DNA of 40,363 nucleotides from Bacteroidaceae bacterium (GCA_017408685.1 JAFQUE010000089.1:1-40363), one strand, 5' to 3'. Positions 7,588 to 16,576 are shown, counted from the first letter of the stretch. Notes: generated from the sequence alone by a model not told the origin. Made by a program: numbers and translations.

Positions 7588-8604
7588 ATGAGCAAGGTTG
7601 CGGTAGTCATATTGAATTATAACGGCGAGGAAATGCTTGGGCGTTTTCTCCCGTCTGTGGTGGGAAATAGTCTCGGAGCGGATATTATCGTGGCCGATAA
7701 TGCGTCGACCGACGGCTCTGTCGCATTTGTAAAGGAGAATTTCCCTTCAGTAAAGATTGTATTACTTGACAGGAACTATGGTTTTGCAGGGGGGTATAAC
7801 AGGGCTCTTGAGAAAGTGGCTGCCGATTATGTGTTGTTGCTGAATTCTGATGTCGAGACCACGCCGGGGTGGTTAGAACCGCTGGTTGCGTTGCTTGACG
7901 CCGACAGCAGCATTGTTGCCTGTCAGCCCAAGATACTTGATTTCAAACGTAAAACCCATTTTGAGTATGCCGGTGCCGCGGGCGGTTTCATCGACCGTTA
8001 CGGTTATCCCTATTGCCGCGGGCGGTTGTTCGATACTGTGGAAGAGGATAAGGGACAGTACGATGTGCCTTGTGATATATTCTGGGCGACGGGTGCTGCG
8101 TTCCTGGTGCGTGCTGCTGCATACCGTGCAGCAGGCGGTTTCGACGAGTGTTTCTTTGCCCATATGGAGGAAATTGACCTATGCTGGCGTTTGCGGTCGC
8201 GTGGTTACCGCATTGTGTGCGAACCACGCAGTGTCGTCTATCATGTAGGCGGTGCAACGCTGTCGGCAGGCAATCCCCAAAAGACATACCTCAATTTTCG
8301 CAACAACCTGCTCATGCTGTATAAGAACCTGCCGTCATGCGAACTCGGCACAGTCATGAGGGTGCGTTGTCTCCTTGATTATGTGGCAGCGCTGAAATTT
8401 GCCGTCACAGGCGATTGGTTGCATTGTAAAGCCGTGCTCAAGGCGCGCAGGGACTATGGGAGAATGAAAAAGGAATATTCTGAAGTGCGCAGCGCCAATC
8501 TTGCCGCAACGGTTGCCGGCGATATAAAGGAGCGCTGCGGTTTCATGCTTTTGTGGCGCTATTATGCCTGTGGTTCGAAACGTTATTCACAACTGAAAAA
8601 ATAG
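7588..8604 (+). CDS. Family 2 glycosyltransferase
   Basis: A 338-residue GT-A fold enzyme, probably cytosolic or membrane-associated, that transfers a sugar from a nucleotide donor to a cell-surface glycan. It opens with the GT2 strand VVILNYNG, followed by ADNASTDGS. A donor/metal site NSDVE comes at about residue 95, and an acceptor-side region contains EEIDLCWR, as in rhamnosyl- and related transferases. No transmembrane domain is obvious. The ATG at 7588 lies 5 nt after the mtaB stop; an upstream in-frame TTG overlapping mtaB is less likely. The methylase gene follows after 4 nt, so the three genes are likely co-transcribed. Donor and acceptor are unknown. Confidence 0.88.
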   Translation: MSKVAVVILNYNGEEMLGRFLPSVVGNSLGADIIVADNASTDGSVAFVKENFPSVKIVLLDRNYGFAGGYNRALEKVAADYVLLLNSDVETTPGWLEPLVALLDADSSIVACQPKILDFKRKTHFEYAGAAGGFIDRYGYPYCRGRLFDTVEEDKGQYDVPCDIFWATGAAFLVRAAAYRAAGGFDECFFAHMEEIDLCWRLRSRGYRIVCEPRSVVYHVGGATLSAGNPQKTYLNFRNNLLMLYKNLPSCELGTVMRVRCLLDYVAALKFAVTGDWLHCKAVLKARRDYGRMKKEYSEVRSANLAATVAGDIKERCGFMLLWRYYACGSKRYSQLKK

Positions 8605-8608
8605 TACG

Positions 8609-9313
8609 ATGGAGACTGCATTATACCTTATACCCGTTACATTGGGCGATACGGAAATTGCAAGGGTGCTGCCCGATTACAACGCTGGTGTCATTGCCGG
8701 AATAAGACATTTTATAGTGGAGGATGTGCGCTCGGCAAGGCGTTTCCTGCGTAAGGTCGACCCTCAGTTCGATATTGACGGTTCACAATTCTTTGAACTC
8801 AACAAACATACCGTTCCCGAGGTGGTTGCGGGTTATTTGAAACCTTTGCAGGACGGCAAACCCATGGGGGTGATTTCCGAGGCCGGTTGTCCGGCTGTTG
8901 CCGACCCGGGGGCCGATGTGGTTGCCGTTGCGCAGCGCAAGGGACTTAAGGTGGTTCCGTTGGTGGGTCCCTCAAGCATAATCCTTTCTGTTATGGCGTC
9001 GGGTTTCAACGGACAGAGTTTTGCCTTCAACGGTTATCTCCCAATCAAACCCGAGGAGCGTGCAAAGAAACTGCGCCAACTCGAGCAGCGCATTTACAAC
9101 GAGGAACAGACGCAACTTTTTATTGAGACACCCTACCGCAACGGTAAGATGATTGAGGATATACTCAAGAATTGCCGTCCGCAGACAAAATTGTGCATAG
9201 CGGCCAACCTTACATGTGAAGGGGAGTATGTGCGCACGCTCACGGTAAAGGAGTGGCGGGGTAAAGTGCCCGACTTATCCAAGATTCCTTGTATTTTCCT
9301 GCTGTATAAATAA
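8609..9313 (+). CDS. RsmI-like SAM-dependent methyltransferase (tetrapyrrole methylase fold), short form
   Basis: A 234-residue protein of the tetrapyrrole methylase superfamily, closest to RsmI, the 16S rRNA (cytidine-2'-O)-methyltransferase. Visible features are an N-terminal LIPVTLGD strand, the SAM-site segment ISEAGCPAVADPGAD, VPLVGPSSI, and FNGYLPIKPEERAK. RsmI itself is typically near 280 residues; this protein lacks the C-terminal extension and has a diverged start (IPVTLGD where RsmI has TPIGNLxD). It may therefore be a Bacteroidota RsmI paralogue with a different target. It is the last gene of the mtaB operon and converges on the mscS-like gene, with 36 nt between them and no clear terminator. 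Confidence 0.85.
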   Translation: METALYLIPVTLGDTEIARVLPDYNAGVIAGIRHFIVEDVRSARRFLRKVDPQFDIDGSQFFELNKHTVPEVVAGYLKPLQDGKPMGVISEAGCPAVADPGADVVAVAQRKGLKVVPLVGPSSIILSVMASGFNGQSFAFNGYLPIKPEERAKKLRQLEQRIYNEEQTQLFIETPYRNGKMIEDILKNCRPQTKLCIAANLTCEGEYVRTLTVKEWRGKVPDLSKIPCIFLLYK

Positions 9314-9349
9314 GACGCCGGTGTAGATTATATTCACGCAAGATTTTTC

Positions 9350-10525
9350 TTATTTCCCAACTTTTGAGAAGTCTGTTCCTGCGGGTGCCTGGAATGCCTT
9401 TATACCGAACTCCGGGAGTATGGCAATGAGGTGCTCGAATACATCGGCCTGCAGGTGCTCATAGGCAACCCATGCCGTGTCTGCCGAGAAGAAATACAAT
9501 TCAAGCGGCAATCCCTGTGCAGTTGGCTGCAGTTGGCGCACCATCAATATCATCTCCTGGTTCACGCGCCGGTTCTTGCGCAGGTACAGGTCGATGTAGT
9601 TGCGCAGTACCGTAAGGTTAACAATCTCCCCTTCGCTGCAGTCTAATCCTTCCAGCCAACCTTTTTGCATGAATCTGTCAATCTGCTCCTTTGTACAGAA
9701 CCCTATTGAGTTCATGTCAATGTAGATTGAGCGCTTTATGCGTCGGCCGCCGCTGTCGAACATCCCTCTCCAGTTCTGGAACGATTCACTAACGAGCACA
9801 TAGGGCGGGATTGTGGTAATTGTCTTGTCCCAGTTCTGTACTTTCACTGTCGTGAGCGTCACTTCCACAACCATACCGTCGGCGTCGTGTTTGGGAAGTG
9901 TAATCCAGTCGCCCGGGCGCAACATGTCGTTGGCCGAGAGTTGTACGCCGGCAACCAGTCCCATGATGGGGTCCTTGAATACCAGCATGAGCACCGCCGC
10001 CATGGCACCGAGGCCTGTCAGCACGTTTGACGGGTTCTTGTCAATGACAATGCTTATTATGATTATGGCTCCAATGCACACTGCCATAATCTTGAACATC
10101 TGGAATACTCCTTTCAGGGTTCTGTTCTTGAAATTCTGGTTCTGGTTCAAAAGGTCGTACAAGGCATTCAATCCCGCAAATGCAAGCCTTATGCTGCTTG
10201 CTGTAATGTATATGTTCAAGACCTTTTCGGTCCAGAAGAATATTTCTCCTGTGGGTACGAACATCTTGGGCAACAGCATGAGCAATAGTACCGGCGGAAT
10301 TATCCTGAAGGCATTCGTCAGCACTTGGGCATTGAACAAAATATCGTCCCACCCCGACTGTGTCCTCTTTGTTATCCTGCCGGTCAACGGTACAATGACC
10401 TTGCGGCAAAGCAGGTCGGCAAGGTGCAACAGCAGGATACTTGCTGCCACAAATATTGTAAACCGCAATACATCGCTGTCGTGCCATGTCTGCATTATGC
10501 CGTCGGTATCGATGAAACTTATCAT
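9350..10525 (-). CDS. MscS-family mechanosensitive ion channel (large, YbdG-like)
   Basis: A 391-residue inner-membrane channel that probably opens on hypo-osmotic shock. Several N-terminal hydrophobic segments (about residues 20-150) precede the MscS core. There is a pore-lining-like helix with GLGAMAAVLMLVFKDPIMG, then the beta domain (LRPGDWITLP) and an extended C-terminal domain. The motif order and length resemble YbdG/YnaI-type members rather than the minimal MscS found at 20680. The ATG at 10525 is chosen because a promoter at 10578-10550 predicts transcription start near 10544, inside the only upstream alternative (TTG at 10552). Confidence 0.88.
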   Translation of the reverse strand: MISFIDTDGIMQTWHDSDVLRFTIFVAASILLLHLADLLCRKVIVPLTGRITKRTQSGWDDILFNAQVLTNAFRIIPPVLLLMLLPKMFVPTGEIFFWTEKVLNIYITASSIRLAFAGLNALYDLLNQNQNFKNRTLKGVFQMFKIMAVCIGAIIIISIVIDKNPSNVLTGLGAMAAVLMLVFKDPIMGLVAGVQLSANDMLRPGDWITLPKHDADGMVVEVTLTTVKVQNWDKTITTIPPYVLVSESFQNWRGMFDSGGRRIKRSIYIDMNSIGFCTKEQIDRFMQKGWLEGLDCSEGEIVNLTVLRNYIDLYLRKNRRVNQEMILMVRQLQPTAQGLPLELYFFSADTAWVAYEHLQADVFEHLIAILPEFGIKAFQAPAGTDFSKVGK

Positions 10526-10549
10526 ATAGGATTCAAATTTGACTTTCAG

Positions 10550-10578
10550 CAAAAATAGTGTAAAAACTAATAATGCAA
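10550..10578 (-). promoter_or_regulatory. Sigma-ABfr-type promoter for mscS-like gene
   Basis: TATTTTTG (10557-10550) is preceded by TTG (10578-10576) with an 18-nt spacer on the minus strand. It starts just before uvrB ends (10583), so its upstream part lies at the 3' end of uvrB. Confidence 0.5.
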
Positions 10579-10582
10579 TAAT

Positions 10583-12610
10583 TTATTTCTCTTTCTTTTT
10601 CAGTAGTTCTTGTAAACGGAACATTTCGTCACGGTATTGTGCCGCCTCAATGAACTCCATCTTTTCGGCCGCCTGTTCCATGAGTCTGCGTGTGCGCTCA
10701 ATGCTCTTTTCGAGTTGCTCTGCGCTCATGTATTCCACAATGGGGTCGCATGCGACGGGTGCTTGTACGGTATCTTCGCTGTACATCTTCATTACCTTGC
10801 TGCCTTTCTCCTTTCTGTCTGTAGCCAAGGCGTTGCTTATCTCCTTCTTGATTTGTGTAGGGGTAATGCCGTGCTCTTTGTTGTAGCGCATTTGCTTCTC
10901 GCGGCGGCGCGCAGTCTCGTCAATGGTGCGCTGCATGCTGTCGGTAATGTTGTCGGCATAGAAGATTACTGTTCCGTTCACGTTGCGGGCGGCACGGCCT
11001 GCAGTCTGGGTGAGCGAGCGGTGGCTGCGCAGGAATCCCTCCTTGTCGGCGTCGAGTATTGCTACGAGGGAAACCTCGGGCAGGTCAAGACCTTCGCGCA
11101 GCAGGTTTACTCCAATCAGCACGTCGTAAAGGCCTTCGCGCAGGTCGGTCATAATCTGTATGCGGTCAAGTGTGTCGACATCACTGTGTATGTAGTTGCA
11201 GCGCACACCGTTCTTCTGCAGATAGTCGGTCAGTTCCTCGGCCATGCGCTTGGTAAGGGTGGTCACGAGCACTCGCTCTTCGCGCTCCACACGCAACTGT
11301 ATTTCTTCCATCAGGTCATCGACCTGGTTGGCCAGCGGCCGCACTTCTATTATGGGGTCGAGCAATCCTGTGGGGCGTATTACCTGTTCCACCACAATGC
11401 CCTCGCTCTTGACAAGTTCAAAGTCGGCAGGGGTGGCGCTCACATATATTGTCTGCGGAGTCAGTTTTTCAAATTCCTCGAACTTGAGCGGGCGGTTGTC
11501 GAAAGCCGCAGGCAGTCGGAACCCGAACTCCACAAGGTTGCTCTTGCGGGCACGGTCACCGCCGTACATCGCGTGTATCTGTGGAACGCTTACATGACTT
11601 TCGTCTATGATAAGCAGGAAATCTTCGGGGAAAAAATCCAGCAGGCAGTAGGGTCGTGTACCGGCCTCCCGCCCGTCGAAATAACGCGAGTAGTTTTCAA
11701 TGCCCGAGCAATGTCCAAGTTCGCGAAGCATTTCAATGTCGTACGTCACGCGTTCGTGCAGTCTCTTTGCCTCGAGCGGCTTGCCTATTTCGCGGAAATA
11801 CTCCTCCCTGTCGGCAAGGTCCTTCTCAATCTCTGCAATAGCACGCTCGGTACTCTCCTTTGTGGTCATGAAAAGGTTGGCGGGGTATATCCTGTAATCG
11901 TCGAAAGTGGCAACGCGCACTCCTGTCACACCGTCAATTTCCTCAATGCCGTCAATGTCATCGTCCCAAAAAGTTATGCGCAGCACGTGGTCGCTGTAGG
12001 CAAGACTCACTTCCACCGTGTCACCCTTCACGCGGAAGTTGCCGCGTGCCAGGTCTACATCGTTGCGGGTGTAAAGGCTGCCCACCAATTTGCGTAGGAA
12101 TACATTGCGGTCCAGTTTCTGCCCCACGGCAATCTCTATCACATTGTTGTAGAAATCACTGGGATTGCCCATGCCGTATATGCATGATACCGATGAGATG
12201 ACAACCACATCCTTGCGCCCCGAAAGGAGTGCCGATGTTGCGGCAAGTCTCAACTTGTCAATCTCGTCGTTTATGGCAAGGTCCTTCTCTATGTAAGTGT
12301 CGCTCGAGGGAATATATGCCTCGGGCTGGTAATAATCGTAGTACGATACATAGTACTCCACGGCATTCTCGGGGAAGAATCCCTTGAACTCATTGTACAA
12401 CTGTGCTGCCAGGGTCTTGTTGTGGCTCAGAATTAGAGTCGGGCGGTTAATCTCCTTTATTACATTTGCCATTGTAAAGGTCTTTCCGGAACCGGTCACA
12501 CCCAACAGGGTTTGTGCCGGCATTCCCTCCTTAATGCCCTGTACAAGTTGGGCGATAGCCTCAGGCTGGTCGCCCATGGGCGCGTAGTCCGATACGAGTT
12601 TGAAATTCAT
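10583..12610 (-). CDS. uvrB: UvrABC excision repair subunit UvrB
   Basis: A DNA-damage-binding helicase-like subunit of nucleotide excision repair that loads from UvrA and recruits UvrC. The 675-residue protein has the UvrB start MNFKLVSDYAPMGDQP, which fixes the ATG at 12610. Walker A GVTGSGKT is at residues 37-44, and the UvrB beta-hairpin YYDYYQPEAYIP wraps damaged DNA. Helicase motifs include DESH and QTAGRAARN. A C-terminal UVR motif (about residues 635-670) is the UvrC-interaction site. Length is normal. A promoter lies in the 90-nt gap to the ICMT-like gene upstream. Confidence 0.97.
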   Translation of the reverse strand: MNFKLVSDYAPMGDQPEAIAQLVQGIKEGMPAQTLLGVTGSGKTFTMANVIKEINRPTLILSHNKTLAAQLYNEFKGFFPENAVEYYVSYYDYYQPEAYIPSSDTYIEKDLAINDEIDKLRLAATSALLSGRKDVVVISSVSCIYGMGNPSDFYNNVIEIAVGQKLDRNVFLRKLVGSLYTRNDVDLARGNFRVKGDTVEVSLAYSDHVLRITFWDDDIDGIEEIDGVTGVRVATFDDYRIYPANLFMTTKESTERAIAEIEKDLADREEYFREIGKPLEAKRLHERVTYDIEMLRELGHCSGIENYSRYFDGREAGTRPYCLLDFFPEDFLLIIDESHVSVPQIHAMYGGDRARKSNLVEFGFRLPAAFDNRPLKFEEFEKLTPQTIYVSATPADFELVKSEGIVVEQVIRPTGLLDPIIEVRPLANQVDDLMEEIQLRVEREERVLVTTLTKRMAEELTDYLQKNGVRCNYIHSDVDTLDRIQIMTDLREGLYDVLIGVNLLREGLDLPEVSLVAILDADKEGFLRSHRSLTQTAGRAARNVNGTVIFYADNITDSMQRTIDETARRREKQMRYNKEHGITPTQIKKEISNALATDRKEKGSKVMKMYSEDTVQAPVACDPIVEYMSAEQLEKSIERTRRLMEQAAEKMEFIEAAQYRDEMFRLQELLKKKEK

Positions 12611-12644
12611 TGTATTTCTATCGTTGTTAAAAAATGGTGAACCG

Positions 12645-12675
12645 CGAAGATACGGATTTTCCTTCATCCGTGCAA
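12645..12675 (-). promoter_or_regulatory. Promoter for uvrB (TTCG variant of -7 box)
   Basis: TATCTTCG (12652-12645) with TTG (12675-12673) and a 20-nt spacer on the minus strand. The predicted start near 12638 is compatible with the ATG at 12610 and excludes the longer frame beginning at 12667. Confidence 0.6.
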
Positions 12676-12700
12676 GAACCGTGCGCGGGTGAAAAGTCTG

Positions 12701-13366
12701 CTACCACAGATACGGCACCAAGCGCCAGCGTACTTTTCTGCAATACGCGGTGTATCCGTCAAGCTCGGCTTTCAGCAAATGCTCCTCGTCTTTTATGCGT
12801 GCTGCTATTATTGGAATATATGTTATCATTACAATGAAGGCCCACCACGAACCCAGCACCAAAGGCATTGAAAGAAACATGACTATTGTGGCTGTGTACA
12901 TGGGATGGCGCACAATCCCGTATAGTCCGTTGCTCACAACCTTTTGTCCCGCACTTGTTTCAACGGTGCGCGATAACCATTTGTTCTCCCTCGTCACTTC
13001 TGCATAAAGTGCATATGATATAATGAACAGCACACCGGCTGTGTATACTGTGCCTTTGCCGACATTAGACCATCCGAAACGGAAGTCAAGACCGGCAACT
13101 ATGAAGGCAAGAATGAACAGCGCTCCTGATATTTTTACAATGCCGTCCTGTTTTTTGCGTTTTTCTTTTGAGTTAAGGCGGCGCTGCAGGGTTTCCGGCG
13201 CGCGGACAAGCAGGGCTGTTCCAAGCAGAAGCATAGGTATAAAGAGTAGGGCGATAAGACGCCATGCTCCCCTGTAGGCAAGAGTCCCTGCGGGCACAAA
13301 CAGCAACAATGCCATTATAGTTGCTCCTGTTATCAGTTTTACAAGAGCGTTAATGAGTATTTTCAT
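12701..13366 (-). CDS. Isoprenylcysteine carboxyl methyltransferase (ICMT)-family membrane protein
   Basis: A 221-residue integral membrane protein with about five or six hydrophobic segments. It carries the SAM-binding signature of the ICMT/PEMT/NnrU group, GLYGIVRHPMYTA (about residues 147-159). The C-terminal region IKDEEHLLKAELDGYTAYCRKVRWRL matches the family ending ExxL...Y..Y...RWR (quoted here as pattern only). Bacterial members are mostly uncharacterised; they may methylate lipids or small molecules rather than prenylated proteins. It is divergent from the GH27-GH16 gene and upstream of uvrB on the same strand. Confidence 0.85.
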   Translation of the reverse strand: MKILINALVKLITGATIMALLLFVPAGTLAYRGAWRLIALLFIPMLLLGTALLVRAPETLQRRLNSKEKRKKQDGIVKISGALFILAFIVAGLDFRFGWSNVGKGTVYTAGVLFIISYALYAEVTRENKWLSRTVETSAGQKVVSNGLYGIVRHPMYTATIVMFLSMPLVLGSWWAFIVMITYIPIIAARIKDEEHLLKAELDGYTAYCRKVRWRLVPYLW

Positions 13367-13383
13367 TATGTAACAGTTTCTGC

Positions 13384-13391
13384 CAAAGATA
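13384..13391 (-). promoter_or_regulatory. Putative -7 box for ICMT-like gene
   Basis: TATCTTTG on the minus strand fits TAnnTTTG and lies 18 nt upstream of the ATG. No clear -33 TTG is found at the right distance. Confidence 0.4.
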
Positions 13392-13438
13392 GTGCTTATT
13401 CTTCTTTGATGAAGAAAAACGGCTTGTTTTTGCTTATT

Positions 13439-13471
13439 TTTGCATTATTTTGTTTTGTTTGGTTATATTTG
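13439..13471 (+). promoter_or_regulatory. Sigma-ABfr-type promoter for GH27-GH16 gene
   Basis: TTTG (13439-13442) and TATATTTG (13464-13471) are separated by 21 nt. The predicted start near 13478 leaves an AT-rich leader of about 80 nt. The promoter shares the 191-nt divergent region with the ICMT-like gene. Confidence 0.65.
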
Positions 13472-13557
13472 CAAATTGAATGTTATGTACATGGTGTTTG
13501 AATGATAAAAAAATATTAGAAAAACGTTTATTAGAAATTTAAACAACTTCTTATTAT

Positions 13558-16416
13558 ATGAAAAGATTTTTTTACACTTTGCTGTTGGCGTTGCCGTTGT
13601 GTGCGGTAGCAGATAATCCGCCTCTTATGGGTTGGAGTTCGTGGAATACATATGGTTTTCAAATCAACGATTCTGTAATAAAGGCGCAGGCCGACGCCAT
13701 GGTAAAACTCGGTTTCAAGGATTGTGGCTATAATCACATAAATATCGATGACGGTTTCTTCGGAGGTCGCGATGAGAATGGCAAACTGCTCATTCATCCC
13801 ACCCGTTTCCCGGGCGGGTTGCGCCCGCTTGTGGATTATATCCACACTCAGGGATTGAAAGCCGGCATATATTCCGACGCCGGTGCGAACACTTGTGCGT
13901 CGTATTGGGGAGAACCAAAGGATACAATCGGGATAGGAGTGGGCCTGTACGGTCACGACGCCGAGGACATGGCGCTCTACTTCAATGAATTGAATTTCGA
14001 CTTTATAAAGGTCGATTATTGCGGTGCCGACGCAAAAAACAATGCCGACGGGCTTGACCTTGATGTGGAAAAACGTTACAGGGAGATTGCTGCAGCGATA
14101 AAGGCTACAGGACGCACCGATGTTACATGGAACATCTGCCGTTGGGCATTTCCCGGTACTTGGGCCTGTGAAATTGCCGACTCTTGGCGTACTACCGAGG
14201 ATATCTCCCTCGGGTGGGAGTCGGTGAAGAATATCATCAATCAGAGTCTTTATCTGTCGGCATATGCTTCTCCTGGGCATTACAACGATATGGACATGCT
14301 TGAAGTCGGGCGCGGGCTAACCGAAGAGGAGGACAAGACCCACTTTGGCATGTGGTGTATGATGAGTTCCCCGTTGCTCATTGGTTGCGACCTTAATGAT
14401 ATCAAGGGTAATGCCCTTGAACTCATGCAGAATAAGGAACTGATTGCCGTTGACCAGGACCCGCTCGGGTTGCAGGCATATGTGGTAAAGCGAGAGAACG
14501 GAGGTTATGTACTTGTGAAGGATATTGAGAAAAAGTATGGTACAACGCGTGTTGTGGCTTTCTATAATCCGACAAACAGCACTATAAACATGAGCGTGGA
14601 CTTCTCGCAACTCGACCTTGCGGGCGAGGTCAAGGTGCGAGACCTTTTTGAAAAGGCCGACAAGGGTGTCTACAAGAAATCTCTCTCGGCAAATATCCCT
14701 GCGCATGGTACCCGTATTTATAAACTCGAGGCCGATGAACGTCTTGAGCGCACCCTGTATGAGGCCGAAACAGCATGGCTTACATCATATCAGGAAATCA
14801 AGAATAATGAAGTTTATGGCACTGCAATATATGCCGAGAACGGTATCTGTTCGGGCGGTGTGGCAGTTGGCTGGTTGGGCGGTAAGGCCGAGAATGACCT
14901 GCAGTGGCGTAACGTCTACAGCAAGAATGGCGGCGAATACACATTGCGCGTATATTTCATTACCGGAGAGAACCGCACAATGAAATTGAGCGTTAATGGC
15001 GGTGAACCCATTGTATATACCGGAAAATCGGCAGGCTGGGGTAGTGTTGGTTATGCTGAATTTGATATCGTGTTGCAGAAGGGCGAAAATGTAATCCGTC
15101 TTTTCAACGAGAGTGCTTACACGGGTGATATTGACAAGATGGAACTCGTCAGAGAGGTTCCGCTTTCTGTCAATACAGTGAATGGAAGTATCGATGGTGC
15201 CGGGAATACTGCTCTGCCAAGAAAAGTTGCCCTTCAACAGGAACTGAATGTTGTACTGCGTCCGGCTCCCGGATATGAACCTTCGGAACTTGTGGTGCGC
15301 TATGGTAACAATGTGCATGGCGAGCAGTTTGTGGACGGCGTGCAGCAGTGGAGCGAAACGGCTGTTCCCGTGACGTCGGGCACGGCTGTCATTGACGGTG
15401 CTTACATTGAAAACGAAGTCGCTCTTTATGCAACCTTCCTTCCACAAGAGGGAAGTGAGTGGGAACTCGTATTCAGTGACGAGTTCAATGCCGAGGACTA
15501 CAGCCAGCCGCTTGATGAGAAATGGATGCGTTGCCAGCGCTACGGTGCTACCTGGAACCGTTGGCTAAGCAACAGCAAGGAAGTTGTATATCTGCAGGAT
15601 GGTGACCTTGTTACACGTGCAATTCCCAACCCCGACCAGGAGAATGACCCTGTTCCCATGATTACAGGCGGTATAAAGAGCAACGGGCGTTTCGGTTTTA
15701 CATACGGTTATGTCGAGGCGCGTATCCTCAGCAATGCATGGATAGGCCATTTCCCCGCATTCTGGATGATGCCCGAAGACCAGTCGGCAGGTTGGCCCGA
15801 TTGCGGCGAGATTGATATATGGGAAGCTATTGACACTGACGGCCGTTCATATCATACAATCCACAGCAACTGGACTTATGACCTCGGCAACAAGAACAAT
15901 CCTCAGTCAAGTTTCAATACGGGTGTCAACTATGACCGCTACCACACTTATGGTCTCAAATGGGATGAGAAGAGTCTCGTTTGGTATGTCGACGGCAAAG
16001 AAGTAGGGCGTTACAATAAGTCAACCAATGCTTCGCAACTCAATCAGGGACAATGGCCCTTCGACAAGCATTTCCACCTGATTCTTAACCAAAGCGTGGG
16101 CAATGGTTCATGGGCAAAAGACGCCGATGTGAACCACACCTATGAAACCCGCTTCGATTGGGTACGTGTGTACCAGGCGAAAGGCATGCAGAATACCGAC
16201 GGTACCGTGGGCATTGCCGCTGTTTCTACGACCGATGGTGTTGCGGTACGTTGTGTCGCAGGCGGAATCGTCCTCTCGTCGGAGACTCCTGCAGATGTTC
16301 CTGTGTATGACGGCACGGGCCGTAAAGTGGCCGAGGTGCATGTCGATGGTTCTGTGTCGGTTGCACTCGGGAAGGGCTTCTATGTAGTGGCAGGCAAGAA
16401 AGTAGTCGTTCTGTAA
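13558..16416 (+). CDS. Secreted bimodular glycoside hydrolase: GH27 alpha-galactosidase, CBM6/35-like module, GH16 endo-glycanase, C-terminal sorting-like domain
   Basis: A 952-residue exported enzyme with a signal peptide ending near CAVA/DN. Residues about 20-310 are a GH27 barrel with LMGWSSWNTYG, the nucleophile Asp153 in KVDYCGAD, and the probable acid/base Asp215 in WRTTEDI. A C-terminal beta-sandwich extends to about 390. Residues about 400-531 resemble a CBM6/CBM35 sugar-binding module (YEAETAW start). A linker/beta domain follows to about 630. Residues about 634-873 are GH16 with GEIDIWE, giving nucleophile Glu751, Asp753 and acid/base Glu756. The last 70 residues (about 880-952) resemble a T9SS-type C-terminal domain ending in GFYVVAGKKVVV. 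The enzyme may trim terminal alpha-galactose and cut a beta-linked backbone of one glycan; the substrate is not known. No SusC/D pair is adjacent. Confidence 0.92.
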   Translation: MKRFFYTLLLALPLCAVADNPPLMGWSSWNTYGFQINDSVIKAQADAMVKLGFKDCGYNHINIDDGFFGGRDENGKLLIHPTRFPGGLRPLVDYIHTQGLKAGIYSDAGANTCASYWGEPKDTIGIGVGLYGHDAEDMALYFNELNFDFIKVDYCGADAKNNADGLDLDVEKRYREIAAAIKATGRTDVTWNICRWAFPGTWACEIADSWRTTEDISLGWESVKNIINQSLYLSAYASPGHYNDMDMLEVGRGLTEEEDKTHFGMWCMMSSPLLIGCDLNDIKGNALELMQNKELIAVDQDPLGLQAYVVKRENGGYVLVKDIEKKYGTTRVVAFYNPTNSTINMSVDFSQLDLAGEVKVRDLFEKADKGVYKKSLSANIPAHGTRIYKLEADERLERTLYEAETAWLTSYQEIKNNEVYGTAIYAENGICSGGVAVGWLGGKAENDLQWRNVYSKNGGEYTLRVYFITGENRTMKLSVNGGEPIVYTGKSAGWGSVGYAEFDIVLQKGENVIRLFNESAYTGDIDKMELVREVPLSVNTVNGSIDGAGNTALPRKVALQQELNVVLRPAPGYEPSELVVRYGNNVHGEQFVDGVQQWSETAVPVTSGTAVIDGAYIENEVALYATFLPQEGSEWELVFSDEFNAEDYSQPLDEKWMRCQRYGATWNRWLSNSKEVVYLQDGDLVTRAIPNPDQENDPVPMITGGIKSNGRFGFTYGYVEARILSNAWIGHFPAFWMMPEDQSAGWPDCGEIDIWEAIDTDGRSYHTIHSNWTYDLGNKNNPQSSFNTGVNYDRYHTYGLKWDEKSLVWYVDGKEVGRYNKSTNASQLNQGQWPFDKHFHLILNQSVGNGSWAKDADVNHTYETRFDWVRVYQAKGMQNTDGTVGIAAVSTTDGVAVRCVAGGIVLSSETPADVPVYDGTGRKVAEVHVDGSVSVALGKGFYVVAGKKVVVL

Positions 16417-16431
16417 AGACTGTCTCTTGAT

Positions 16432-16472
16432 ACAAACATCACGGCCATGCAGTGTATGGCCGTGATGTTTGT
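16432..16472 (+). terminator. 17-bp perfect stem-loop after GH27-GH16 gene
   Basis: Arms 16432-16448 and 16456-16472 are exact complements with a 7-nt loop, starting 15 nt after the stop codon. The 3' arm ends in GTTTGT rather than a pure T-tract. Confidence 0.7.
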
Positions 16473-16545
16473 TCTGAATGGTGGGGTAGATTTGTCGGAT
16501 TTATGATTTATTCACTTATTTCGCGGGAAGATTGGACGGAAACTG

Positions 16546-16576
16546 TTTGATTTTTGATTGGAATATACTATCTTTG
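16546..16576 (+). promoter_or_regulatory. Sigma-ABfr-type promoter for bamD operon
   Basis: TTTG (16546-16549) and TATCTTTG (16569-16576) are separated by 19 nt. The predicted start near 16583 gives a leader of about 43 nt. Confidence 0.7.

Noticed and set aside
10637-12097. 486-codon frame on the plus strand
   Set aside because: It is antisense to uvrB and exists because of codon bias in that gene; it has no recognisable domain.
13531-14280. 249-codon frame on the minus strand
   Set aside because: It is antisense to the GH27 catalytic domain and would start or end without any control signals.
14785-15447. 220-codon frame on the minus strand
   Set aside because: It is antisense to the GH27-GH16 gene and has no domain or signal.
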